Program-made: the position numbers and the translations under genes | Part shown: in pieces, positions 1-6,263 of the stretch | How the letters are laid out: the number at the start of each line of letters is the position of its first letter | Numbering within the stretch: the stretch's first letter is position 1 | Notes under the pieces: generated by a model | Databases searched by the model: none | What the model was told of the DNA's origin: nothing | The model's input: the letters and a program-made list of their open reading frames with translations, nothing else | NCBI GenBank assembly: GCA_026419335.1 | Contig: JANZZP010000013.1 | Span: 1 to 6,263, forward strand | From: Elusimicrobiales bacterium | Lineage (GTDB): Bacteria > Elusimicrobiota > Elusimicrobia > Elusimicrobiales > UBA9959 | Length of the DNA stretch: 6,263 nt | Direction of reading: 5' to 3'

Positions 1-506
1 TTGATAAAATTATAGGTTCTGATAGTCCTGTTAAGATGGTAAAGCCTGAGATGCAGATAAAGTTTAGATTTTATGATGGTGGGTACTATATACCTGCTTT
101 AGCTATTGGGTATGATGGTCAAGGTTATTATTATGATAGAAATTTAAAAAAATTCATGCAAAAAGGTAAAGGACTTTATTTAGTTGGTTCAAAAGAAATT
201 TTGGCTCAATTGATGAGTCATGGTGGTTTTAATATACCAGATTTTGATGATGGTTATCTTTACGGATTTTTTGGTTTGAATTATAATATTGAAGACAAAA
301 TAAATTTAAGAGTTGAGTTGGATAATTTATTTCATTCAGATTATAATTCAAGGTTTAATCTTGGTATTGGAATAAATGTAACATCAAATTTTATACTTGA
401 TATAGCGTTTAGGAATGTTGGTAGGAATGATAAATTTATAAATGGTATTCCTGAAAAAATGGAAAGAATTGTTCAGTTTAAAACATTTTTTTATTTAGGT
501 GATTAA
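1..506 (+). CDS. Probable outer-membrane beta-barrel protein, 3' end (5' truncated by window edge)
   Basis: The reading frame is open from the first complete codon (base 3) to TAA at 504-506, giving about 167 residues. The first ATG, at 36, has no Shine-Dalgarno sequence, and the frame continues upstream of it, so I read this as the C-terminal part of a longer gene. The fragment is rich in Gly, Tyr, Phe and Asn. Short stretches of alternating hydrophobic and polar residues are separated by Asp/Asn/Gly turns, for example INLRVELDNLF, FNLGIGINV and FILDIAFRNVG. The last stretch, IVQFKTFFYLGD, is aromatic and lies at the C terminus. This is the look of antiparallel membrane beta-strands closing a barrel. 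No signal peptide can be assessed because the N terminus is missing. The next gene starts 17 bp downstream with its own ribosome binding site, so co-transcription is likely. The family is not certain; a YjbH-like or generic porin-like barrel is possible. No function is assigned. Confidence 0.6.
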   Translation, partial: DKIIGSDSPVKMVKPEMQIKFRFYDGGYYIPALAIGYDGQGYYYDRNLKKFMQKGKGLYLVGSKEILAQLMSHGGFNIPDFDDGYLYGFFGLNYNIEDKINLRVELDNLFHSDYNSRFNLGIGINVTSNFILDIAFRNVGRNDKFINGIPEKMERIVQFKTFFYLGD

Positions 507-523
507 TATTTAAGGAGGAATTT

Positions 524-1558
524 ATGAAAAAGAGAATTGGTATACTTACAGGTGGGGGAGATTGTCCTGGCCTTAATCCAGCTATAAGAGGAGTTGTTTA
601 TGCAGCAGAAAAATTTGGTTATGAATGTGTTGGGATAATGGATGGTTGGAAAGGTATGATTGAGGCGAAAACTATGCCTTTAACAAAAGAGGATGTTGAA
701 TATATAATAATGCAAGGAGGAACTATATTAGGTACTTCAAGGACAAATCCTTTTAAAAAGGAGGAAAACGTAAAAAAAGTCCTTGATAATTTTAAGAATT
801 TAAATTTATATGCTCTTGTAGCTATTGGGGGAGAAGATACTTTAGGGGTCGCTACAAAATTATATGAAAACTATAAGCTTAATGTTGTAGGTGTCCCAAA
901 GACTATGGATAATGACCTTAATGTTACTGATTATACATTTGGATTTGATACAGCAGTAACTAGAGCTATGGATGCTGCAAAAGCTCTTATAGATACAGGT
1001 AGAAGTCATAGAAGAGTTATGGTATTTGAGGTTATGGGAAGGCATGCAGGTTGGGTTGCTTTATTTACGGCAATAGCATCTTCAGCTGATTATGTTGGAC
1101 TTCCTGAAAGAAAGGTGGATGGTAATCAGATGATTGAGAAGATAAAAAGAGCTTATGAAAGAAAAAAGTTTGCTTTAGTTGTTGTAAGTGAGGCGGTAGA
1201 GTTGCTTGAAGGAGAAGATACTACTAAAGAGCAAGAGGTTGACCAGTTTGGACATGTTATACTTAAAGAAAGAGGGGTTGGAGAAAAAATAGCAAAATAT
1301 ATTGAGAAAAACACTGGTATTGAGACAAGACATGCTGTTATAGGACATATGCAAAGAGGTGGTGAACCTACACTTTTTGATAGAATTCTTGCAACTAGAG
1401 TTGGTATAAAAGCATCTGAGATGGTTCATAATGGAGATTTTGGTAAGATGGCAGCTCTTGTGGGAAATGAAATAAAGGCGGTTCCATTAAAGGATGCTAC
1501 TGGTAGCTTAAAGGTTGTTAATCAGGAGTGGTTTAAACTTATAGATATTCTTTTCTAA
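524..1558 (+). CDS. pfp: 6-phosphofructokinase, likely pyrophosphate-dependent (PPi-PFK)
   Basis: This cytoplasmic glycolytic enzyme phosphorylates fructose 6-phosphate to fructose 1,6-bisphosphate; with PPi as donor the reaction is reversible. The 344-residue length fits the short bacterial PFK family. Motifs in order are: the N-terminal GGGDCPGLN loop (10-18), GGTILGTSR (65-73), GGEDT (102-106), PKTMDND (125-131) with the catalytic Asp129, EVMGRHAGW (169-177) for sugar phosphate binding, and HMQRGG (274-279). Asp105 aligns with E. coli PfkA Gly104, and Lys126 with Gly124. In this family Asp plus Lys at these positions marks PPi-dependent enzymes, while ATP enzymes have Gly at the first position. 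The ATG at 524 is set by AAGGAGG at 512-518, five bases upstream. The gene is 17 bp after the barrel protein and 15 bp before the HAMP gene. The family is certain; the phosphate donor is inferred from two residues. Confidence 0.95.
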   Translation: MKKRIGILTGGGDCPGLNPAIRGVVYAAEKFGYECVGIMDGWKGMIEAKTMPLTKEDVEYIIMQGGTILGTSRTNPFKKEENVKKVLDNFKNLNLYALVAIGGEDTLGVATKLYENYKLNVVGVPKTMDNDLNVTDYTFGFDTAVTRAMDAAKALIDTGRSHRRVMVFEVMGRHAGWVALFTAIASSADYVGLPERKVDGNQMIEKIKRAYERKKFALVVVSEAVELLEGEDTTKEQEVDQFGHVILKERGVGEKIAKYIEKNTGIETRHAVIGHMQRGGEPTLFDRILATRVGIKASEMVHNGDFGKMAALVGNEIKAVPLKDATGSLKVVNQEWFKLIDILF

Positions 1559-1562
1559 TGAT

Positions 1563-1568
1563 GGAGGT
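1563..1568 (+). promoter_or_regulatory. Ribosome binding site that fixes a GTG start
   Basis: GGAGGT lies five bases before GTG at 1574. In the frame of the HAMP gene a TAA stop (1568-1570) lies just upstream of this GTG, so no earlier start is possible. The next in-frame Met is codon 25, inside the first membrane helix. Confidence 0.8.
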
Positions 1569-1573
1569 AATTT

Positions 1574-2110
1574 GTGGAAAATCAACCAAAACAACAGTTT
1601 CAGAGGAAAACTATAATTATTAAAAGAAACTTACAGTATAGATATATGTTTATAATATCTTTTACATCTGTTGTTGCTTTTATGTTAGTAGTTTTAGATA
1701 TTATTTGGAATATATATAAAGTTGTTGAAAGACATCCTGGTATGCTGCCACTTTTAGAGGAAATTTTTGCAAGTGCTCCGTTAATGATGTTTAAGTTAGT
1801 GATATATATACTTATAGTTATAATTGCATCTGCAGTGATTTCTCATAAAATTGCTGGTCCTATATATAAATTTGAGAAAACTTGTGATAAAATTGCAGAG
1901 GGGGATTTAACTCAAAGGGTTTTTCTAAGAAAAGGTGATGCTCTTTTGGAATTACAATCCTCTTTTAATAATATGATTCAAAAGATTAATGAGATATTTA
2001 AGATAAATGAAGAACTTAAACAGAGTTTAAAGCAAAAGAATATAGCTGTAAATGATATTGAAGAGGCAGATAAAAAAATAAAAAATATTTTTCCACAACT
2101 TAAATTGTAA
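1574..2110 (+). CDS. Two-helix inner-membrane HAMP-domain protein without output domain
   Basis: The 178-residue protein has a basic, Gln-rich N terminus (1-24). A first membrane helix follows at about 25-45, then a short extracytoplasmic segment of about 25 residues with a conserved-looking HPGMLP stretch, and a second helix at about 70-90. A HAMP domain spans about 88-141, with the sequence HKIAGPIYKFE at the first helix and EGDLTQRV at the connector. The tail (about 140-172) is charged and probably coiled coil. HAMP domains usually pass signals from a membrane sensor to a kinase, cyclase or chemotaxis domain. No such domain follows here, because the protein ends at TAA 2108-2110. The HKIAGPIY form of HAMP recurs in small standalone HAMP proteins of several diderm phyla. 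The GTG start is supported by GGAGGT. The stop overlaps the dapF start (TAATG). The role is unknown; it may act as an adaptor or membrane scaffold for a separate partner. Confidence 0.85.
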   Translation: MENQPKQQFQRKTIIIKRNLQYRYMFIISFTSVVAFMLVVLDIIWNIYKVVERHPGMLPLLEEIFASAPLMMFKLVIYILIVIIASAVISHKIAGPIYKFEKTCDKIAEGDLTQRVFLRKGDALLELQSSFNNMIQKINEIFKINEELKQSLKQKNIAVNDIEEADKKIKNIFPQLKL

Positions 2111-2895
2111 TGCATACATTCTATAAACTTACTGCTTCAGGGAATGATTTTATTCTTTTTTATAATTTAGATGAAAGACCTATTATTCTTTCAAAGCTTG
2201 CTAAAAAAGTGTGTGATAGACATTATGGTATTGGAGCTGATGGAATATTAGCTTTAGAAAGAAAAAATGGTTCATTTTTTTTGAGATATTTCAATTCAGA
2301 TGGTTCTCAGGCATTTTGTGGTAATGGAACAAGGGCTTGTGCTTTTTGGTTAAGAAGAAGATTTTCTATTAAAAATGATTTTTATATTTTGACTTCAGCA
2401 GGAAAACTTTTATGTTTAAATAGAAAAGGAAAAGAACTAATTGAAATGCCAAAACCTCTAAATTTTAAAAGAATCGTTCTTCCTAAAAATGATAAATTTA
2501 AGATAGGTTATTATGTTTTTGCAGGGACTCAACATCTTGTTTTATTTGTAGACAAGGTAGGGGAAACTGATGTTTTAAAATATGGTAAATTTTTTAGATA
2601 TCATCCATTATTTCAACCAAAAGGTGTTAATGTTAATTTTGTTGAGTTGTTATTTAGAAAAAAATCATTTATAAAGGCAAAAATAAGAACTTATGAAAAA
2701 GGTGTTGAAAATGAAACACTTTCTTGTGCTAGTGGAAATACTTCTGCTTTTTATGTTCTTGAAAATGTTTATGGTATTAAAAAAGCAGAGTTTATAAATA
2801 AAGGAAATTCGAAACTTAGATTTATAAAAAATAATGACAAATTATTTGTATCTGGACCTGTAAATATAATATGCCGTGGAGTTTTATTTATTTAG
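2110..2895 (+). CDS. dapF: Diaminopimelate epimerase (divergent)
   Basis: DapF interconverts LL- and meso-diaminopimelate in the cytoplasm, the penultimate step to lysine and the source of meso-DAP for peptidoglycan. At 261 residues it is slightly shorter than E. coli DapF (274). Visible motifs are ASGNDF (9-14), GIGADG (40-45), FNSDGS (61-66), CGNGTRAC (70-77) with the first catalytic Cys70, GTQH (139-142), GVNVNF (172-177), and ETLSCASGN (202-210) with the second catalytic Cys206. Both active-site cysteines of this cofactor-independent racemase fold are present. Some positions differ from the E. coli/H. influenzae pattern: YEKG carries Lys197 where YERG is usual, and the Cys206 loop is CASGN rather than CGTGA. 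The start overlaps the HAMP stop by one base (TAATG) and has no Shine-Dalgarno sequence, so translational coupling is likely. The 3' end overlaps convergent dapA by 8 bp. Confidence 0.9.
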   Translation: MHTFYKLTASGNDFILFYNLDERPIILSKLAKKVCDRHYGIGADGILALERKNGSFFLRYFNSDGSQAFCGNGTRACAFWLRRRFSIKNDFYILTSAGKLLCLNRKGKELIEMPKPLNFKRIVLPKNDKFKIGYYVFAGTQHLVLFVDKVGETDVLKYGKFFRYHPLFQPKGVNVNFVELLFRKKSFIKAKIRTYEKGVENETLSCASGNTSAFYVLENVYGIKKAEFINKGNSKLRFIKNNDKLFVSGPVNIICRGVLFI

Positions 2896-3775
2896 TAATT
2901 TTAAATATCGTTTTTAAAGTTTCATCAATCTTTTGACGATTTTGTTGAGATATTTTTACTAAAGGAAGTCTCAACTCATCTTCATCTATAATACTAAGTT
3001 TTTTTAATGCATATTTTACTGGAATTGGATTTGTTTCTATAAAAAGATTTTTTATTAATTTGAAGTATTTGTTATATATTTCTTGTGCTTTTTTTATTTT
3101 TCCTGATGTAAATAATTCACACATATTTTGTATTTCTGAAGGTATTAAGTTTGAAACTACAGATATAACACCATCTCCTCCTATACTCATCATAGGAAGT
3201 GTAAGTGAATCATCACCACTGAGTATTGAAAAATTATCTGAAGTTATATTTATTATTTCACTTACTTGATCTAAATTTCCACTTGCTTCTTTTATTCCCT
3301 TTATGTTTTTTATTTCTGATAATTTTTTTACAGTTTCTGGAAGCATATTTACACCGGTTCTGGATGGTATATTGTAAAGTATTATGTCGTGATTAGTATT
3401 TTTAGCAATTTGAGAAAAATGTTCAATCATACCTTGTTGTGTTGGTTTGTTGTAGTAGGGAACTATTATTAAAAGACCATCTAATTTGATTTTGTTTATT
3501 TTTTCAAGCATTTTTAATGTTTTGTAAGTTGAATTAGTACCAAACCCAGCAATAACTTGCTTTTTATTTTTTGCTTTTTCTACTGTAAATCTAATTACAT
3601 TTAAATATTCTTCTTCATCTAATACACTTCCTTCACCTGTTGAACCACAAGGAACTATTCCTGATATTTTTGAGTTAATTTGAAATTCAAGAAGATTTTC
3701 AAGTGATTTGAAATCAATTTCTGAATTTTTAAATGGGGTTACAATAGCTGTATAACATCCTTTGAATTTTTTCAT
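2888..3775 (-). CDS. dapA: 4-hydroxy-tetrahydrodipicolinate synthase (dihydrodipicolinate synthase)
   Basis: DapA condenses pyruvate with aspartate 4-semialdehyde, the first committed step of the DAP/lysine branch. The 295-residue protein is a complete Schiff-base aldolase of the DapA/NanA superfamily (TIM barrel plus helical tail). Key residues are the Schiff-base Lys162 (IKEASG, 161-166), Tyr134 in YNIPSRTG (134-141), Arg139 matching the E. coli Arg138 that contacts the semialdehyde carboxylate, and PYYNKP (106-111) with Tyr108 matching Tyr107. The pyruvate-binding loop reads GSTGEG (44-49), where E. coli has GTTGES, so the proton-relay Thr44 is replaced by Ser45. The retained Arg139 favours DapA over N-acetylneuraminate lyase. 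ATG is preceded by AGGAGG (3781-3786) five bases upstream, abutting the stop codon of the FAD gene. It is the last gene of the minus-strand operon and converges on dapF. Confidence 0.93.
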   Translation of the reverse strand: MKKFKGCYTAIVTPFKNSEIDFKSLENLLEFQINSKISGIVPCGSTGEGSVLDEEEYLNVIRFTVEKAKNKKQVIAGFGTNSTYKTLKMLEKINKIKLDGLLIIVPYYNKPTQQGMIEHFSQIAKNTNHDIILYNIPSRTGVNMLPETVKKLSEIKNIKGIKEASGNLDQVSEIINITSDNFSILSGDDSLTLPMMSIGGDGVISVVSNLIPSEIQNMCELFTSGKIKKAQEIYNKYFKLIKNLFIETNPIPVKYALKKLSIIDEDELRLPLVKISQQNRQKIDETLKTIFKITK

Positions 3776-3786
3776 TTTAACCTCCT

Positions 3787-5067
3787 TTATTTTAAGATTT
3801 CTTCTGCTGCATTAAAACCGTCTTTAATATTTTCTTCCATAAAAGAATACTTCCAACCACCATATCTTCCGATAGATATTGTATCCTTTGATTTAAGAAA
3901 ATCATTAATTTTTTTAACAGAATTATCTCTATCTTTGTTATATACAACATATGCACATTCAATTTTAGTCCACATTGAAATTAAAATATCCTTTTTCTCT
4001 TTGATAAAATTTAGTTTTTTTAAAATTTTTATTGTTTTATTCATCCAGAATTTCAAATTTGGGATTTCTTTTTCATTTATTGAGAATTCAATATATATTG
4101 AAGAATAATTTTTAGGCGCAAGATATTTTGAGAAATTAGTGTATATTCCTAATCTGTAAAATGGTGTATCTTTGTGTGGAAAATATATCCAGTGTATAGG
4201 AGGAAGTTTATTTTTAATGCCAAGATTTAAGATATATATTGTATTATTTTTTAGTTTAAGAGCTTTGTCTTTTATTTCTTTTGGAGCATCGGAAATTAGT
4301 ATTAATTCTTTGAGTGGCATTGTTGAGATTAGTTTAGTGTATTTTATTTCTCTTCCATTAGTTAGTGTTATCTTTTTTGAGTTAAAGTTTATTGATTTTA
4401 CTTTGGAACTTAAATATGTGTTTGATTTAACTTTTTCATATATTGAGTTTACCAATGTTTGTATTCCACCATATTTTGGGTAGTAAAAATTTGGATTGTA
4501 TCCTGTATGTTCAACTTTTTTAATGTAAGCTCCCTTTATAACGTCAGATATTTTTGGAACTGGAACAAAACCATTTGTCCACAATGCAGTCATTTCAGAA
4601 GCTTTACATGCATAGAGTTTTTCATTATAAGGTATCATAAAGTATTTTGATATTCCTTTTCCAAAAGTTTTTTCTGTCCAGTCTTTAAAATTTAAAAGAT
4701 CTGGTTTCTCATCTTTTATTTTTGCTTCTATAAATTCTTTAACACATTCTGAGATTATTTTTTTTGGAAGGTTGTAGAGATTTATTTGAAATGGGTAGTC
4801 GATTAAGTTTCCTTTAAAATATATCTTTGCTTCTCTTTTAATTTTAACTAAATTTCCTTTTAATGTTTTTAAAACAAAATCCCTTGTATTGTCCCATCTT
4901 AGATGAAGAAGATGCCCCGAGAAATCAAAAAGAAATCCATCCTTTTGTAAAGTCCTGCATAATCCACCAGGAGTGTTTTCTTTTTCTAATAATATATATT
5001 TTTTTCTTCTACCAAGCTTTAAGGCACAAGAAAGCCCTGTTAAACCTGCTCCTATTATTATTAACAT
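3787..5067 (-). CDS. FAD-dependent oxidoreductase, amine oxidase/UDP-galactopyranose mutase-like
   Basis: This is a 426-residue soluble flavoprotein. The N terminus is a Rossmann dinucleotide-binding fold starting directly at the initiator Met: GAGLTGL (6-12), an acidic residue at the end of the second strand (Glu28) and GGLCRT (34-39). DFSGHLLH follows, where UDP-galactopyranose mutases have a similar GGH segment. The middle contains YPFQINLYNLP and later ALWTNGFVPVP. The C terminus has GRYGGWKY and a final acidic helix (about 400-426) that would complete the FAD site. Relatives are often annotated as protoporphyrinogen oxidase-like or NAD(P)-binding proteins and are found in polysaccharide gene clusters, but their reactions are mostly unproven. 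The ATG lies inside the upstream aminotransferase gene (7-bp overlap) with only a weak purine-rich site, so translational coupling is likely. Placement next to a sugar aminotransferase suggests nucleotide-sugar or glycan modification rather than haem synthesis. The substrate is not known. Confidence 0.8.
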   Translation of the reverse strand: MLIIIGAGLTGLSCALKLGRRKKYILLEKENTPGGLCRTLQKDGFLFDFSGHLLHLRWDNTRDFVLKTLKGNLVKIKREAKIYFKGNLIDYPFQINLYNLPKKIISECVKEFIEAKIKDEKPDLLNFKDWTEKTFGKGISKYFMIPYNEKLYACKASEMTALWTNGFVPVPKISDVIKGAYIKKVEHTGYNPNFYYPKYGGIQTLVNSIYEKVKSNTYLSSKVKSINFNSKKITLTNGREIKYTKLISTMPLKELILISDAPKEIKDKALKLKNNTIYILNLGIKNKLPPIHWIYFPHKDTPFYRLGIYTNFSKYLAPKNYSSIYIEFSINEKEIPNLKFWMNKTIKILKKLNFIKEKKDILISMWTKIECAYVVYNKDRDNSVKKINDFLKSKDTISIGRYGGWKYSFMEENIKDGFNAAEEILK

Positions 5068-6188
5068 TTGACTCTTAATGCTTCTTTGATTTTAGAAGAT
5101 ATGTAGTCTATTTCTTCATCTCTTAATTGTGGAAACATTGGTAGAGATAACACTTGTTCTGATACTTTTTCAGCTATTGGTAAATCTCCTTTTTTATATC
5201 CAAGATGAGAATATGCTTTTTGTAAATGTAGAGGTATGGGATAATATATTTGATTTGCTATACCATTTTCAGTTAAATATCTTGAAACTTTATCCCTTAT
5301 CTCTTTAGATTCAAATTTAATAGTATAATAATTGAATGAATGATAATAGCCTTCTTTTACTTTTGGAACGATGCAGATACCTTCTAAAGCTTTAGCATAT
5401 TTTTCTGCAATTAAATTTCTCATCTCAGTAAGTTTTAGGATCTTTTTGAGTTTAATTCTAAGTATTGCTGCTTGTATTGTATCAAGTCGTGAATTAAAAC
5501 CTTCTATTTCATGAATATATCTTTCTTTTGAACCATGATTTCTAAGCATTTTAGCAATTTGCATTATTTTTTCATCATTTGTTGTGATTAAGCCACCATC
5601 ACCATAAGCACCAAGATTTTTTGCAGGAAAAAAACTAAATGTGCCACAAGTTCCAATTGAACCAACATAATACCATTTATCGTTCATTTTGTATTTTGCT
5701 GTAAAAGCTTGTGCGCAGTCTTCAATTACAATAAGTTTGTACTTTTTTGCTATTTCCATTATTTTTTTCATGTCACATGGATGCCCATACAGATGAACAG
5801 GTATAATTGCTTTTGTTTTTTGGGTTATCTTTTTTTCAACAGATTTTGGATCTATATTAAATGTCTCTTCATCTATATCTGCAAAAACTATTTTGGCTCC
5901 ACTTTGTGAGATAGTCTCAGTAGTTGCAATAAAAGTAAATGGAGTTGTTATTACTTCATCACCAGATACTATTCCGCTTGCAATTATTGCGATTCTTAGT
6001 GCATCTGTTCCACTTGCAACAGATATAGCATATTTGGATTCATTTAAAGAAGCAAATTCTTCCTCAAATTTTATAACTTCATCTCCAAGTATGAAATTAC
6101 ATTTTTCCATAACTGAAAGTATTGCTGAATCTATTTCCTTCTTAAACTCTTTATATTCTCTTGTTAGATCTACCATTGGGATTTTCAT
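5061..6188 (-). CDS. DegT/DnrJ/EryC1/StrS family PLP-dependent sugar aminotransferase
   Basis: This family transfers an amino group, usually from glutamate, to a keto-sugar nucleotide, making amino sugars for O-antigen, capsule or glycoprotein glycans. The 375-residue length is typical. Visible are SGTDAL (59-64) in the PLP phosphate-binding region, FTFIATTETI (84-93), VHLYGHPCDM (131-140), EDCAQA (156-161) with Asp157 for the pyridine nitrogen, and SFFPAKNLGAYGDGG (185-199) with the PLP Schiff-base Lys190. NSRLDTIQAAIL and YYPIPLHLQ, followed by LSLPMFPQL near the end, are family hallmarks. The overall pattern resembles WbpE/WlbC-type and dTDP-3-keto-sugar transaminases, but the substrate cannot be assigned. 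AAGGAGG (6194-6200) lies five bases before the ATG. This is the first gene of the minus-strand operon, and its stop overlaps the FAD gene start by 7 bp. Confidence 0.93.
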   Translation of the reverse strand: MKIPMVDLTREYKEFKKEIDSAILSVMEKCNFILGDEVIKFEEEFASLNESKYAISVASGTDALRIAIIASGIVSGDEVITTPFTFIATTETISQSGAKIVFADIDEETFNIDPKSVEKKITQKTKAIIPVHLYGHPCDMKKIMEIAKKYKLIVIEDCAQAFTAKYKMNDKWYYVGSIGTCGTFSFFPAKNLGAYGDGGLITTNDEKIMQIAKMLRNHGSKERYIHEIEGFNSRLDTIQAAILRIKLKKILKLTEMRNLIAEKYAKALEGICIVPKVKEGYYHSFNYYTIKFESKEIRDKVSRYLTENGIANQIYYPIPLHLQKAYSHLGYKKGDLPIAEKVSEQVLSLPMFPQLRDEEIDYISSKIKEALRVKC

Positions 6189-6200
6189 TTTTACCTCCTT

Positions 6201-6263
6201 ATAGTAACACTCTTATATTTTACAAAATGTTATAATTTATTGTATGTTTGATATAGGGTATCA
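6201..6263 (-). promoter_or_regulatory. Probable promoter/leader of the aminotransferase-FAD-dapA operon
   Basis: At least 75 bp without a gene precede the aminotransferase, the only intergenic space of any size in the window, so its promoter is expected here. On the minus strand two -10-like hexamers can be seen: TATAAC (6234-6229) and TATAAG (6217-6212). Neither has a convincing -35 box at the usual spacing. An imperfect 24-bp palindrome, TACAA-N14-TTGTA (6221-6244), covers the first hexamer and could be an operator. A 5-bp inverted repeat, TGATA/TATCA, lies at 6249-6263 against the window edge. In DNA this A+T-rich, such matches arise easily by chance. Confidence 0.3.

Noticed and set aside
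36..506. A complete small gene starting at the ATG at 36
   Set aside because: No ribosome binding site precedes it and the same frame is open to the window's left edge, so it is better read as the end of a longer gene.
860..1429. Two minus-strand open frames inside the phosphofructokinase gene
   Set aside because: They oppose a well-conserved enzyme, have no recognisable domains and are rich in Ser, Cys, Asn and Ile, as expected of antisense frames.
1558..1623. Short frame from the ATG overlapping the phosphofructokinase stop (TAATG)
   Set aside because: It closes after 21 codons, and the nearby GGAGGT serves the GTG at 1574, which opens the HAMP gene.
3060..3269. Plus-strand open frame inside dapA
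   Set aside because: It is a shadow of a conserved gene with no plausible start signal.
4172..5078. Plus-strand open frames opposite the FAD gene
   Set aside because: They are low-complexity Phe/Ile/Leu-rich translations opposite a complete flavoprotein; the hydrophobicity comes from reading A-rich sense codons as T-rich antisense.
2896..6200. Excess of T over A on the plus strand in the right half as a sign of foreign DNA
   Set aside because: The genes there are on the minus strand and have A-rich sense codons like typical low-GC genes; I sampled only some lines, and strand bias explains it without transfer.
5709..6204. Plus-strand open frames opposite the aminotransferase
   Set aside because: They lie opposite conserved PLP-enzyme motifs and show no domain or ribosome binding site.
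1..6263. CRISPR array, tRNA/rRNA, insertion sequence or toxin-antitoxin pair
   Set aside because: No spaced direct repeats, cloverleaf, terminal inverted repeats or small paired genes were seen; nearly all bases are accounted for by seven genes.

Overview
The window is a strongly A+T-rich (roughly 70% by eye) bacterial chromosome segment, almost entirely coding. All seven genes use ordinary stop codons (six TAA, one TAG). Most starts have a consensus AGGAGG-type ribosome binding site. A beta-barrel-like protein, diaminopimelate (DAP) genes and sugar-envelope genes point to a diderm with DAP peptidoglycan. A pyrophosphate-type phosphofructokinase suggests a fermentative anaerobe. A lineage such as an uncultured Elusimicrobiota- or Omnitrophota-like group would fit, but this is only an impression and nothing in the sequence fixes the taxon.

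Left half, plus strand: (1) the 3' end of a probable outer-membrane beta-barrel protein, cut by the window edge; (2) a 344-aa phosphofructokinase with the Asp/Lys active-site pair of PPi-dependent enzymes; (3) a 178-aa inner-membrane protein with two membrane helices and a HAMP domain but no output domain; (4) a divergent diaminopimelate epimerase (dapF). Gaps are 17 bp, 15 bp and a 1-bp TAATG overlap, so the four genes are probably one transcript.

Right half, minus strand, reading from the right edge leftward: (5) a DegT/DnrJ/EryC1 PLP-dependent sugar aminotransferase; (6) an FAD-dependent oxidoreductase of the amine oxidase/UDP-galactopyranose mutase-like type; (7) 4-hydroxy-tetrahydrodipicolinate synthase (dapA). 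Genes 5 and 6 overlap by 7 bp, and 6 and 7 are 11 bp apart, so this is a second operon whose promoter probably lies in the last 75 bp of the window. The two operons converge and overlap by 8 bp at the dapF and dapA stop codons, with no room for a terminator.

Functionally, dapA (first committed step) and dapF (last epimerisation) belong to the same lysine/DAP pathway but sit in opposing operons. The aminotransferase and FAD enzyme probably build or modify an amino sugar for a surface polysaccharide. I see no mobile element, CRISPR array, RNA gene or defence system. The items most worth checking are the substitutions in DapF, the output-less HAMP protein and the PPi-type active site of the phosphofructokinase. 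I do not see a convincing undescribed system.
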